A DNA stretch of 8,037 bases from JBBAEA01 sp041656175 (GTDB lineage Bacteria; Myxococcota_A; Bradymonadia; UBA4248): the NCBI GenBank assembly GCA_041656175.1, contig JBBAEA010000147.1:1-8037 (forward strand), written 5' to 3'. The position numbers were made by a program, and so were the translations under genes. The notes beneath the pieces were generated by a model, which saw only the letters and a list, made by a program, of their open reading frames with translations, made no database searches and was not told the DNA's origin. Shown piece by piece: positions 1 to 5,461 of the stretch (position 1 is its first letter; the number at the start of each line of letters is the position of its first letter).

Positions 1-43
1 CAGCTTCCCGAAGTTTCGGGTTAATAGTGTCTTTTCGAGCCAT
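1..43 (-). CDS. N-terminal fragment of a gene running off the window, probable transposase
   Basis: An ATG at 43-41 on the minus strand opens a frame that stays open to the window edge and reads MARKDTINPKLREA. It is preceded by AAGGAG at 57-52 with an 8-base spacer, the best ribosome binding site in the window. IS256-family transposases commonly begin with Met-Ala-(Arg/Lys)-Lys followed by a short Ile-rich stretch, and the upstream DNA looks like an IS256-type end, so a transposase is the likely product. Fourteen residues cannot prove this; any small gene starting MARK would fit as well. Confidence 0.45.
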   Translation of the reverse strand, partial: MARKDTINPKLREA

Positions 44-72
44 TACTTTATCTCCTTAGCTAACTGCCCCGC

Positions 73-100
73 CCTTCGGAGCATGATAATCAACCGAAGG
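73..100. repeat. Inverted repeat in the leader of the IS gene
   Basis: CCTTCGG (73-79) and CCGAAGG (94-100) are perfect 7 bp arms around a 14-base loop, between the IS terminal repeat and the ribosome binding site of the minus-strand gene. Hairpins in this place in insertion sequences often limit translation of the transposase from outside transcripts. That role is inference here. Confidence 0.4.
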
Positions 101-127
101 AGTTTACACAAATCATTTTACACTCTC

Positions 128-342
128 AAAATTAAATTCACGATTTCTAGCCGTGCAAAGGTCTCATTTTATGATAGGAACCTATAATTTAGCGAAGCGC
201 GAAAATGAGACAGCTGCGAAATAGAGTAGAACTATGAATGGTAGCGCTGCGAATTCAGTTCCTTATAAACTACGACATTTCTTATTTTAGAGACTTATGC
301 ATGCCGTTGAGTGAAGAGAATTTCAAATCTATTCACCGCGCA
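128..342. other. Gene-free spacer between IS end and pgpH stop
   Basis: No open frame with a ribosome site is visible. After the pgpH stop a minus-strand ATG overlaps it (TAATG) but closes after four codons, so there is no start of ybeY, the usual next gene. The block contains an IS-end-like GAGACCTTTGCACGG on the minus strand (165-151), a 10 bp inverted repeat (161-170 with 202-211) and a smaller palindrome, ATAGGAACCTAT (174-185). It looks like debris of earlier insertions. Confidence 0.5.
161..211. repeat. 51 bp inverted repeat with nested palindrome
   Basis: GTCTCATTTT (161-170) is the exact reverse complement of AAAATGAGAC (202-211). Between the arms sits ATAGGAACCTAT (174-185), itself a palindrome with a 2-base centre. 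It could fold as a branched hairpin behind pgpH on the minus strand, but no T-run follows it there, so it is not a classical intrinsic terminator. The motif ATGAGAC also ends the window (8031-8037), which points to a repeated sequence. Confidence 0.5.
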
Positions 343-3300
343 TTACTGTTTTTTAAACACATTAAGGTTAGGTACGAAGTCTGGCACGTGTGGGTCGTCT
401 GCCTGTGACACCTGCGCAGCGTTCGTTTCAACGCTCAAATCTTCGTATTCTTCAGTGGATTCAGAACTATCCTCTTGCCCTTCTTCACTTTCTAAGGGCT
501 TCTTGTCTAAGGGCGTTTCTTCAGGTTTTTCCCCTTTTTGCTGTTCAGCAGCGTCTTCATTGAGCGGCGCTTTTTTGTTGCTTTGTGAATCATTTTGCTT
601 GCTCTTTTTGAGGCTAGGATCTTCTTTGGAGCTGATCTTTTTTTCGCTCTTTTCAGCTTTAGCGCTAGAGTCGTTTTTTTGCACTCTCTCGTCGCTTTTT
701 TCAGTTTTTTCCTGTTTTTCTTGTTTCTCGCTCTTTTGTTTTGCGCCCTCTACAGCTTTTTCTATCTTTTTACTCTGTCCACTATCTTGACCCGTAGAGG
801 CGGCCTCGCGTTTTTCTGTTTGTTCTTGAGCTTCTTCTTTATCTTTCTTATCCTTAGCTTGACGCTCGGCTTCTAATTTCTTTTTCTCCTCAGCGCGCTC
901 TCGCTCGCGTCTTTGCTCGGGGTACTCTGGTCGAGTGTGGTAAACGGCGTTGAGTATAGCTAGGACAGCGTTTGCAATCTCGTTGAGATCGCGCAGCGTT
1001 AGATCACACTCATCGAATTGCCCATCAGCAAACTTGTGGTTGATCAGTTTGTGGACGAGGTACTTGATCTTATCGGGGTTTTTATCGGGTAGCGATCGCA
1101 CCGCCGCCTCAACCATATCGGAGACCATGCAAATGCCCGTTTCACGCGATTGTGGCCTAGGTCCTGGATAACGATAATCCTCCTCTCGAACGTTCTCCTC
1201 CTGCTGTTTGGCGCGTTGGTAGAAGTATTCGATGCGACTAGTGCCGTGGTGGGTCGCGATAAAATCTATGATATCTTGCGGCAGCTTGTGTTTTTTTGCT
1301 AACTCTATGCCATCTTTGACGTGCGTTTTTAATATGAGCGCACTCATATTCGGGCGCAATCTGTTGTGCGGATTGTCGCCACGCTGATTTTCTGCAAAAT
1401 ACTGCGCGTTCTTTACCTTGCCAATATCATGGTAGTAGCCGCCGATGCGCGCCAAGACAGCGTTTGCACCTATAGCTTCGGCAGCGGCCTCGTTGAGCGA
1501 GCCTACCATCATAGAATGTTGGTAAGTACCAGGAGCTTCCATGAACAGAGCCTTGAGCGCTGGGTGATCAAGGTTTGAGAGCTCAAGCAACTTTGTTGTC
1601 GTGGCATAACCAAAGAGACTCTCAGCTATCGGTAGCCCTATGGTTACCGCGGTTGCTGCAACGAATCCGCCGGTAATACTCAGTAAAGCCATAACACCAA
1701 GTTGCAAAACAGAAAAGTCTGCAGGGCTTAAAACAATACTTGCCACCGCCATGGCGGCGCCCAAAACGCCAATCATAAAGCCACGCTGCAAAACCAGTGA
1801 ACGACTCTTGGGGCGCTCTAACATTAAGGCTCCCGCAATACTCGTTACCACAACAAAGGCAAGTAAAAACACTGAACCGTCGCTAACGATGGCGGCCAAA
1901 ACGATGGTGGACACCGAGAATAAAAAGGCGTACTGGCGGTTAATAACGAGGCGGATCAACATTGAACCCGCCGCAAAGGGGAAGAGCAGTAGCAAGGAGT
2001 ACTGCAAATTCCACGCCATCTCAATGGTATGGGCAATCGCAGCGTAAACTCGCAAGAAGAAGGCTAGGGCAATGAGATTAAAGGCAAAATATAATAAATC
2101 GCGAGCCCCTCGCTGTCTTCCCCAATAGTCGCTCTTAAGCGGTCGCCAAAGCAGAATAAGCAAAATCGCTATAATGGTCGCCAACGAAGCCCAATGCGCG
2201 AATTTGCCACGCGGATCCGACTGGTTCTCTAGAAGTTGCGCATAAATATCGATATGTTCCTGATTAATAGGGTCGCCGTTACTAACAATGGTTTGCCCTT
2301 TTTGGAAACTTTGGCGCACTCGCAATTCCGGTGTTTGAGCACTAACAGAACGTCGAGCCGCTAAAGTCGCCGCTTCGTCGTAAACGATGTTTGGCTTTAA
2401 AAATTGCACAAAAACGTCAAAAATATCGCGCGGTGCATCCCTAAATATTGAATCCACCATGCTGCGCATCATCGTTAAGCTCGAATCCATATCGGTAATG
2501 GTGGCTAGCTCCGCATCGTTGTATTGCTTCGATTTTCTCTCCCCTCCCTCATCCCAATGCAAATTAATGGCTTTCACACCAGCAAGCATGCGCTGAGAAG
2601 CCACGAGTTTTCTACCTAAAATACTGTCTAAAATCGCGACGATTTGCGATTGCACGGCCTGGGAAAAGTTTTGTTGATATAGCCAAAAATAGACCTCGTC
2701 GCTCATCGCGCTCCCGAGTGCCTCTGTAAAATCTTCTTTGTTGGCGTCCGCCCAAAGTCGCATGCTCTCCGCTACCCCGGCTTCATCCTCGCCATCGTCC
2801 ACGCCGATTGTTTGCAAAATCGCCTCGTTATCGTCCAAGCTTTTAAATAAAGACGACATCGCTAAGCTGCGTATTTCTTTCTCAATCGACTCCGTCCGCT
2901 CCCAGCGCAAAAGCCGCGGTAGGCGCCGCAAAATCTCTTGCTCTCGCTGTTGCGCCATCCCTTCACGCATCATCTCAAAAGCTTTCCCTACCCTCAAAAC
3001 ACTCGCCTCAAGCGCCCCTGCATCCCAATGATATATAGGCAAAACCTCGCTTTCCCGCTCTTTGCGCTCGCGCTCCGTCGCTTCCCAATCAATACGGTTG
3101 TACTCAAAATCACGAGGCGCTTTGTAGTCTTGCATCGCAATGGACCCAAGAGCAGACTGCGTGATCTTCGCCTCTTTTGCGCCTAAATTGATACCCACAA
3201 TCAGCACTATGAGGACGTACACAAGGAGAAGGCCAAACACCCAAAGCAACGGATTCTCCTTACTCCACCGCAAATATTTCGAGCGCTGGCGCTTCACCGC

Positions 3301-3348
3301 TACTCGCTCAAAACTCAAGCTCTCTCGCCGTTTGTTTAAATTATCCAT
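343..3348 (-). CDS. pgpH: 7TM-HDED / HD-domain cyclic-di-AMP phosphodiesterase, PgpH type, with long charged tail
   Basis: Membrane phosphodiesterase of the 7TM-HD family; characterised members hydrolyse cyclic di-AMP in the cytosol. Residue numbers use the ATG start. A basic cytosolic N-terminus is followed by TM1 (about 35-56), an extracytoplasmic HDED sensor region (about 57-385), seven membrane segments (about 386-582) and an HD domain (about 590-775). The HD metal-ligand motifs are all present: H611 (QHSMMVG), H640-D641 (YYHDIGK), H676 (THVKDG), H700-H701 (ATHHGT) and D744 (VSDMVEAA). The YFAENQ, YRYPGPRPQSRET and DGQFDECDLTLRDL blocks are also typical. After EYPE (about 810) comes a Lys/Glu/Ser/Gln-rich tail of about 190 residues that most relatives lack or have in short form. 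A GTG at 3357 is in frame, but GGGAAG (3362-3357) sits 8 bases before the ATG at 3348, so I prefer the ATG (1001 residues). The substrate is inferred from the family. Confidence 0.92.
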   Translation of the reverse strand: MDNLNKRRESLSFERVAVKRQRSKYLRWSKENPLLWVFGLLLVYVLIVLIVGINLGAKEAKITQSALGSIAMQDYKAPRDFEYNRIDWEATERERKERESEVLPIYHWDAGALEASVLRVGKAFEMMREGMAQQREQEILRRLPRLLRWERTESIEKEIRSLAMSSLFKSLDDNEAILQTIGVDDGEDEAGVAESMRLWADANKEDFTEALGSAMSDEVYFWLYQQNFSQAVQSQIVAILDSILGRKLVASQRMLAGVKAINLHWDEGGERKSKQYNDAELATITDMDSSLTMMRSMVDSIFRDAPRDIFDVFVQFLKPNIVYDEAATLAARRSVSAQTPELRVRQSFQKGQTIVSNGDPINQEHIDIYAQLLENQSDPRGKFAHWASLATIIAILLILLWRPLKSDYWGRQRGARDLLYFAFNLIALAFFLRVYAAIAHTIEMAWNLQYSLLLLFPFAAGSMLIRLVINRQYAFLFSVSTIVLAAIVSDGSVFLLAFVVVTSIAGALMLERPKSRSLVLQRGFMIGVLGAAMAVASIVLSPADFSVLQLGVMALLSITGGFVAATAVTIGLPIAESLFGYATTTKLLELSNLDHPALKALFMEAPGTYQHSMMVGSLNEAAAEAIGANAVLARIGGYYHDIGKVKNAQYFAENQRGDNPHNRLRPNMSALILKTHVKDGIELAKKHKLPQDIIDFIATHHGTSRIEYFYQRAKQQEENVREEDYRYPGPRPQSRETGICMVSDMVEAAVRSLPDKNPDKIKYLVHKLINHKFADGQFDECDLTLRDLNEIANAVLAILNAVYHTRPEYPEQRRERERAEEKKKLEAERQAKDKKDKEEAQEQTEKREAASTGQDSGQSKKIEKAVEGAKQKSEKQEKQEKTEKSDERVQKNDSSAKAEKSEKKISSKEDPSLKKSKQNDSQSNKKAPLNEDAAEQQKGEKPEETPLDKKPLESEEGQEDSSESTEEYEDLSVETNAAQVSQADDPHVPDFVPNLNVFKKQ

Positions 3349-3356
3349 CAAAACCA

Positions 3357-3362
3357 CTTCCC
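3357..3362 (-). promoter_or_regulatory. Ribosome binding site deciding the pgpH start
   Basis: GGGAAG on the minus strand lies 8 bases before ATG at 3348. The longer in-frame alternative, GTG at 3357-3355, overlaps this site and would have no properly spaced Shine-Dalgarno sequence. Confidence 0.55.
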
Positions 3363-3403
3363 ACTGCCAAAAAACCTGCTGCCCCTAAGGAAACTCTGAT
3401 TCA

Positions 3404-3421
3404 TTGGGGCTACCGCCCCAA
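3404..3421. repeat. GC-rich hairpin
   Basis: TTGGGGC (3404-3410) and GCCCCAA (3415-3421) form a perfect 7 bp stem around TACC. CTACCGCCCCAAA recurs at 3708-3720 inside the same element, without the full left arm. Confidence 0.55.
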
Positions 3422-3427
3422 ATCCCG

Positions 3428-3460
3428 TCCAAGGGCTTTCGCCCTTGGAACCCTTTTTTT
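3428..3460 (+). terminator. Terminator-like hairpin plus T-run inside element 1
   Basis: TCCAAGGGC (3428-3436) and GCCCTTGGA (3441-3449) make a perfect 9 bp stem with loop TTTC. A run of seven T (3454-3460) follows after four bases. In form this is a plus-strand intrinsic terminator. No plus-strand gene lies upstream, so it would act only on antisense transcription coming from pgpH, or it may simply be part of the element's structure. Confidence 0.45.
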
Positions 3461-3579
3461 CTTTGCAATTTTGGCCTATTTCGTCGTTGGCGGCGTCGTT
3501 TGGCGCGGTCACGACCTTGAGGTCGTTCCCTTGCCGCACTCCTTGCCTCCTAGAACTAGGCTCAAAATTGCAAAGAAAA
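3457..3579. repeat. 17 bp inverted repeat around an 89 bp core
   Basis: TTTTCTTTGCAATTTTG (3457-3473) is the exact reverse complement of CAAAATTGCAAAGAAAA (3563-3579). The core holds two smaller perfect hairpins: ACGACC/GGTCGT (3511-3516, 3521-3526) and CCTAG/CTAGG (3549-3553, 3556-3560). Shortened versions of both arms occur in the second element at 7629-7644 and 7719-7729. Confidence 0.6.
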
Positions 3580-3679
3580 GTTGTTTTTGTTTTCTTATTT
3601 TCTTCTTATTTTCCTTGCTTCATAGAATCCGCATCAAACTTGCTAAGAAAAGCCTCATTGTTCTTTGAAATTGAAATGC

Positions 3680-3735
3680 ACCCCAAAACCCCGCTTTTTT
3701 GTGGGACTACCGCCCCAAACCCCGCTTTTTTTGTG
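3680..3735 (+). repeat. Two direct copies of a roughly 24 bp sequence
   Basis: ACCCCAAAACCCCGCTTTTTTGTG (from 3680) and CGCCCCAAACCCCGC plus T-run plus GTG (3711-3735) are near-identical, about 32 bases apart. They sit inside element 1. They may derive from slippage or an internal duplication. Confidence 0.5.
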
Positions 3736-3779
3736 TGTAGGGCATTGATTTTATTGACTTTTATTTTGAAGACTCAGCT

Positions 3780-3839
3780 GAATCTCTTAACTTTCATTTG
3801 AATCTCTTAACTTTTATTTGAATCTCTTAACTTGCATTA
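3780..3839 (+). repeat. Three tandem 20 bp repeats
   Basis: GAATCTCTTAACTTTCATTT (3780-3799), GAATCTCTTAACTTTTATTT (3800-3819) and GAATCTCTTAACTTGCATTA (3820-3839) are contiguous. The first 14 bases are invariant; changes lie in the last six. A degenerate further copy may precede them (GACTTTTATTTTGAA near 3757-3770). The period is close to two helical turns. They lie in the right part of element 1. Confidence 0.8.
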
Positions 3840-3883
3840 GCTCTTTTTATGACTAACTTTGCATTAATCAGAGCATCCTTAAG

Positions 3884-4004
3884 TATAAGTCCATTGCGCA
3901 CAAAATAAAGTGTTACGACCCGATTTATGTATACAAGAATTTGCAATTTCGCCATACAAAGCGCCCCCCCGCGAATCTAGCGACACTACAACGCTCCGCA
4001 CGCC
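3884..4004. other. Short gene-free spacer downstream of phoH
   Basis: This is AT-rich sequence between the right end of element 1 and the phoH stop, with a run of seven C near 3964-3970. I see no start of a gene and no clear terminator, so phoH transcription could continue into element 1. Confidence 0.4.
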
Positions 4005-4973
4005 CTAAGATGCCACGCTCCGCCGCATTTTGCCGTCTCGCTCGTATGCCAAAACGATACGCTGCACCAACGGGTGGCGCACTATATCGCTATCACTGAA
4101 CCGAATAGTTTCTATGCCTTCTATGCCCTCTAAAATTCGTATCGCATGCTCAAGTCCAGAGCAAATATTGCTACCAAGGTCGCTTTGGCTGAGATCCCCC
4201 GTCACTAACGCCTTAGATGAGTTGCCCAAGCGTGTTAAAAACATTTTCATCTGCTCTATGGTAGCATTTTGCGCTTCATCCAAAATAACAAAGGATTTGT
4301 TCAAGGTCCGACCACGCATAAACGCTAGCGGCGCCAATTCTATGCTGCCCTGCGAAATCCAGCGCTGTGCACGCTCCAACTCTACCATATCATAAAGAGC
4401 GTCGAACAGCGGCCGCAAATACGGGTTCACTTTCTCTGCCATGTCCCCAGGCAAAAATCCTAAACGCTCACCAGCTTCTACCGCAGGACGCACAAGAACT
4501 ATTCGTTTCACCTCGTGGCGCAACAAAGCATCGACTGCCATCGCCATCGCTAAATAGGTCTTGCCCGTGCCCGCTGGACCCACCGCAAAAACTAAATCGT
4601 TATCGCGTGTCGCTTCCAAATATCGGCGCTGCATCTCGTTCCTAGCGTGGACGAACTTGCCATTCCTAGCCAAAACGCACGCCCCCTCTAAGCGCGAAAT
4701 ATCAAGCCTTTCACCCTGTTTTAGCAAACCTACGGCCGCTTCAAATTCCGCTCGCCCAACGCCCCTGCGCTCCTTTGCCAATTCATATAAGGTGGTTAGT
4801 ACCTCCTTACTTTGTTCGACCGCGCGCTCTTCACCGCCAATGCTTACAAGATTCCCTCTTGTTGAAATTTCACAGCCCAAACTATTTTCCAAAAACTTTA
4901 AATTTACCCCTTTCTCTCCGAATAATGTTTGGGCGCGGGCAATATTTTTAAATTCTATTTCGATTTTAGACAT
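4005..4973 (-). CDS. phoH: PhoH family P-loop ATPase
   Basis: Cytosolic ATPase of the PhoH/PhoL type, linked in many bacteria to RNA metabolism and to the endoribonuclease YbeY; the exact role is not settled. Counting from MSKIEIEF: an N-terminal domain of about 90 residues, Walker A GPAGTGKT (132-139), RPAVEAGERLGFLPGD (162-177), Walker B VILDEAQN (229-236), TGDLSQSD (258-265) and the family signature SDIVRHPLVQRIV (295-307). Relatives usually have TGDPSQ-DLP, so TGDLSQSDLGS is a mild variant. Length, 322 residues, is normal. The frame opens further upstream with TTG (5039) and ATG (5030), but AAGGGAG (4983-4977) sits just before ATG 4973 and the homologous region starts there. It lies upstream of pgpH in the same direction, the usual order, with 656 bp between them instead of a tight junction. 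Confidence 0.93.
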   Translation of the reverse strand: MSKIEIEFKNIARAQTLFGEKGVNLKFLENSLGCEISTRGNLVSIGGEERAVEQSKEVLTTLYELAKERRGVGRAEFEAAVGLLKQGERLDISRLEGACVLARNGKFVHARNEMQRRYLEATRDNDLVFAVGPAGTGKTYLAMAMAVDALLRHEVKRIVLVRPAVEAGERLGFLPGDMAEKVNPYLRPLFDALYDMVELERAQRWISQGSIELAPLAFMRGRTLNKSFVILDEAQNATIEQMKMFLTRLGNSSKALVTGDLSQSDLGSNICSGLEHAIRILEGIEGIETIRFSDSDIVRHPLVQRIVLAYERDGKMRRSVAS

Positions 4974-5108
4974 TCTCTCCCTTAACTTTAGCTCCCCCTC
5001 CCTGCACGCATTTTTAACAGCTACAAGCATTCGGGTCAACGTAGATATAGACCGCGTCTTTGAGACAAACTTTAGCCATTCTCGCTATCGTATAGCTCAT
5101 TTTTTTGC

Positions 5109-5125
5109 GGGGGGGCTCGCCCCCC
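5109..5125. repeat. G-run/C-run hairpin
   Basis: GGGGGGC (5110-5116) pairs with GCCCCCC (5119-5125) around a 2-base centre; the minimal physical stem is six G:C pairs with loop CTCG. A T-run lies before it on the plus strand, so on neither strand does it look like a terminator. Confidence 0.5.
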
Positions 5126-5166
5126 TACGCCCAAGCCTCACACGTGATTTTGCTAAAAGCTGCCAT

Positions 5167-5211
5167 ATAATTTGCCCCGTCTCGGCTGTTCGCCGAGCCA
5201 GGGCAAATTAT
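5167..5211. repeat. Bipartite long inverted repeat upstream of uppP
   Basis: ATAATTTGCCC (5167-5177) is the exact reverse complement of GGGCAAATTAT (5201-5211). Inside, CTCGGC (5181-5186) pairs with GCCGAG (5192-5197) around TGTTC. The outer 11 bp and inner 6 bp stems are joined by a 3x3 internal loop. A T-rich stretch (5213-5220) follows on the plus strand, so it may act as a terminator, an operator, or a repeat-family hairpin. Confidence 0.6.
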
Positions 5212-5240
5212 GCTTCTTTTGCAAACTCCCGCGCGGGGTC

Positions 5241-5271
5241 TTGGTCTACCCCCCAATACCCTAGTTATAAT
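5241..5271 (+). promoter_or_regulatory. Possible sigma-70 promoter upstream of uppP
   Basis: TATAAT at 5266-5271 is a perfect -10 consensus. The nearest -35-like hexamer, TTGGTC (5241-5246), matches only the first three bases of TTGACA and is 19 bases away, so the promoter would depend on the -10. Transcription would begin near 5278, run through the terminator at 5390-5415 and then into uppP. Judged by eye only. Confidence 0.35.
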
Positions 5272-5277
5272 GAAGCT

Positions 5278-5415
5278 TATCCGCTTATTATCAACGGAAT
5301 TTATGGCTATGATTTCAATAAAATAGCGCAATCCATCAGTAAAAATCTTGAATCTAAATCTCCATATTGTAGTTTATGCGCAAAAGTTTAGGCGTTTTTA
5401 ACGCCTTCTTCTTTT
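5278..5415 (+). ncRNA. Candidate small RNA or attenuated uppP leader
   Basis: A consensus TATAAT box lies before this stretch and an intrinsic terminator closes it, which gives a predicted transcript of about 140 bases with no credible coding frame (the short frame from 5313, MAMISIK, has a poor ribosome site). It could be an independent small RNA or the leader of uppP with a premature terminator. I recognise no known RNA family. Low confidence, resting only on the promoter-terminator pair. Confidence 0.22.
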
Positions 5416-5416
5416 G
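5381..5416 (+). terminator. Intrinsic terminator before uppP
   Basis: AGGCGTT (5390-5396) pairs with AACGCCT (5400-5406) around TTT, followed by TCTTCTTTT (5407-5415). The A-rich CAAAAG (5381-5386) can also pair with CTTTTG (5411-5416), the A-tract/U-tract pattern common at bidirectional terminators. It ends 46 bases before the uppP start, so it either closes a small upstream transcript or attenuates uppP. Confidence 0.65.
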
Positions 5417-5461
5417 TCAAACAGTTCGTTTCTTTACTTTTTAGCGTTCTAGCCACGCGCA

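Larger units (their letters stand above)
1..127 (-). mobile_element. Partial insertion sequence end, IS256-family-like
   Basis: The block has the layout of an IS end: an outer terminal repeat, a short leader, a strong ribosome site, and a gene start reading into the element. On the minus strand the outer end starts GAGAGTGTAAAATGATTTG and continues GTGTAAAC (about 127 down to 99). The GTGTAAA-type motif repeated in tandem is the style of IS256-family terminal repeats. The first 14 residues of the gene inside also resemble IS256 transposase starts. The other end lies outside the window, so neither a matching repeat nor a target duplication can be checked. The family assignment is inference from memory of the family. 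Confidence 0.5.
3385..3883. mobile_element. Candidate non-coding mobile element (MITE-like), copy 1
   Basis: The left end CTAAGGAAACTCTGATT (3385-3401) and the right end AATCAGAGCATCCTTAAG (about 3866-3883) are imperfect inverted repeats: TAAGGA-NN-CTCTGATT-N-AT is shared when one is reverse-complemented. The roughly 500 bp between them have no credible gene but many hairpins, a 24 bp direct repeat and three tandem 20 bp units. The element separates pgpH (start 37 bp away) from phoH (stop 122 bp away), genes usually adjacent. A second copy with the same ends lies at 7576-7855. I see no clear target-site duplication. It may be a MITE, the remains of an IS, or another repeat class. Confidence 0.5.
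4974..5461. other. Divergent intergenic region between phoH and uppP
   Basis: This 488 bp region separates two genes transcribed away from each other and should hold both promoters. I see a G/C hairpin (5109-5125), a two-part hairpin (5167-5211), a TATAAT box (5266-5271) and an intrinsic terminator (5390-5415). A plus-strand frame ends at 5391 with a peptide-like last stretch but has no credible start. No convincing minus-strand promoter for phoH could be picked by eye. Confidence 0.5.

Noticed and set aside
600..860. T-runs on the plus strand that could be read as terminators.
   Set aside because: They are the complement of Lys-rich codons in the pgpH tail and have no hairpins before them.
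311..876. Open plus-strand frames rich in Ser, Phe and Cys opposite the pgpH tail.
   Set aside because: They are the complement of the low-complexity Lys/Glu codons of pgpH, lack ribosome sites and resemble no protein.
3348..3539. A minus-strand frame of 63 codons overlapping the pgpH start.
   Set aside because: It lies across the hairpin-rich end of element 1, has no ribosome site and no recognisable protein pattern.
3445..3801. A plus-strand frame of 118 codons inside element 1.
   Set aside because: It runs through inverted repeats and T-runs, and its hydrophobic composition follows from the T-richness; no start signal.
3780..3839. CRISPR array.
   Set aside because: Units are contiguous 20-mers with no spacers, and there are no cas genes.
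5212..5390. A tRNA or known riboswitch before uppP.
   Set aside because: No cloverleaf, no T-loop motif and no riboswitch core that I recognise.
4561..5391. A long plus-strand frame across phoH whose last 40 residues look protein-like and end at the terminator (5391).
   Set aside because: Most of it is antisense to phoH codons, with no start signal or family match. The tail could be a relic of an old gene, but nothing supports this beyond composition.
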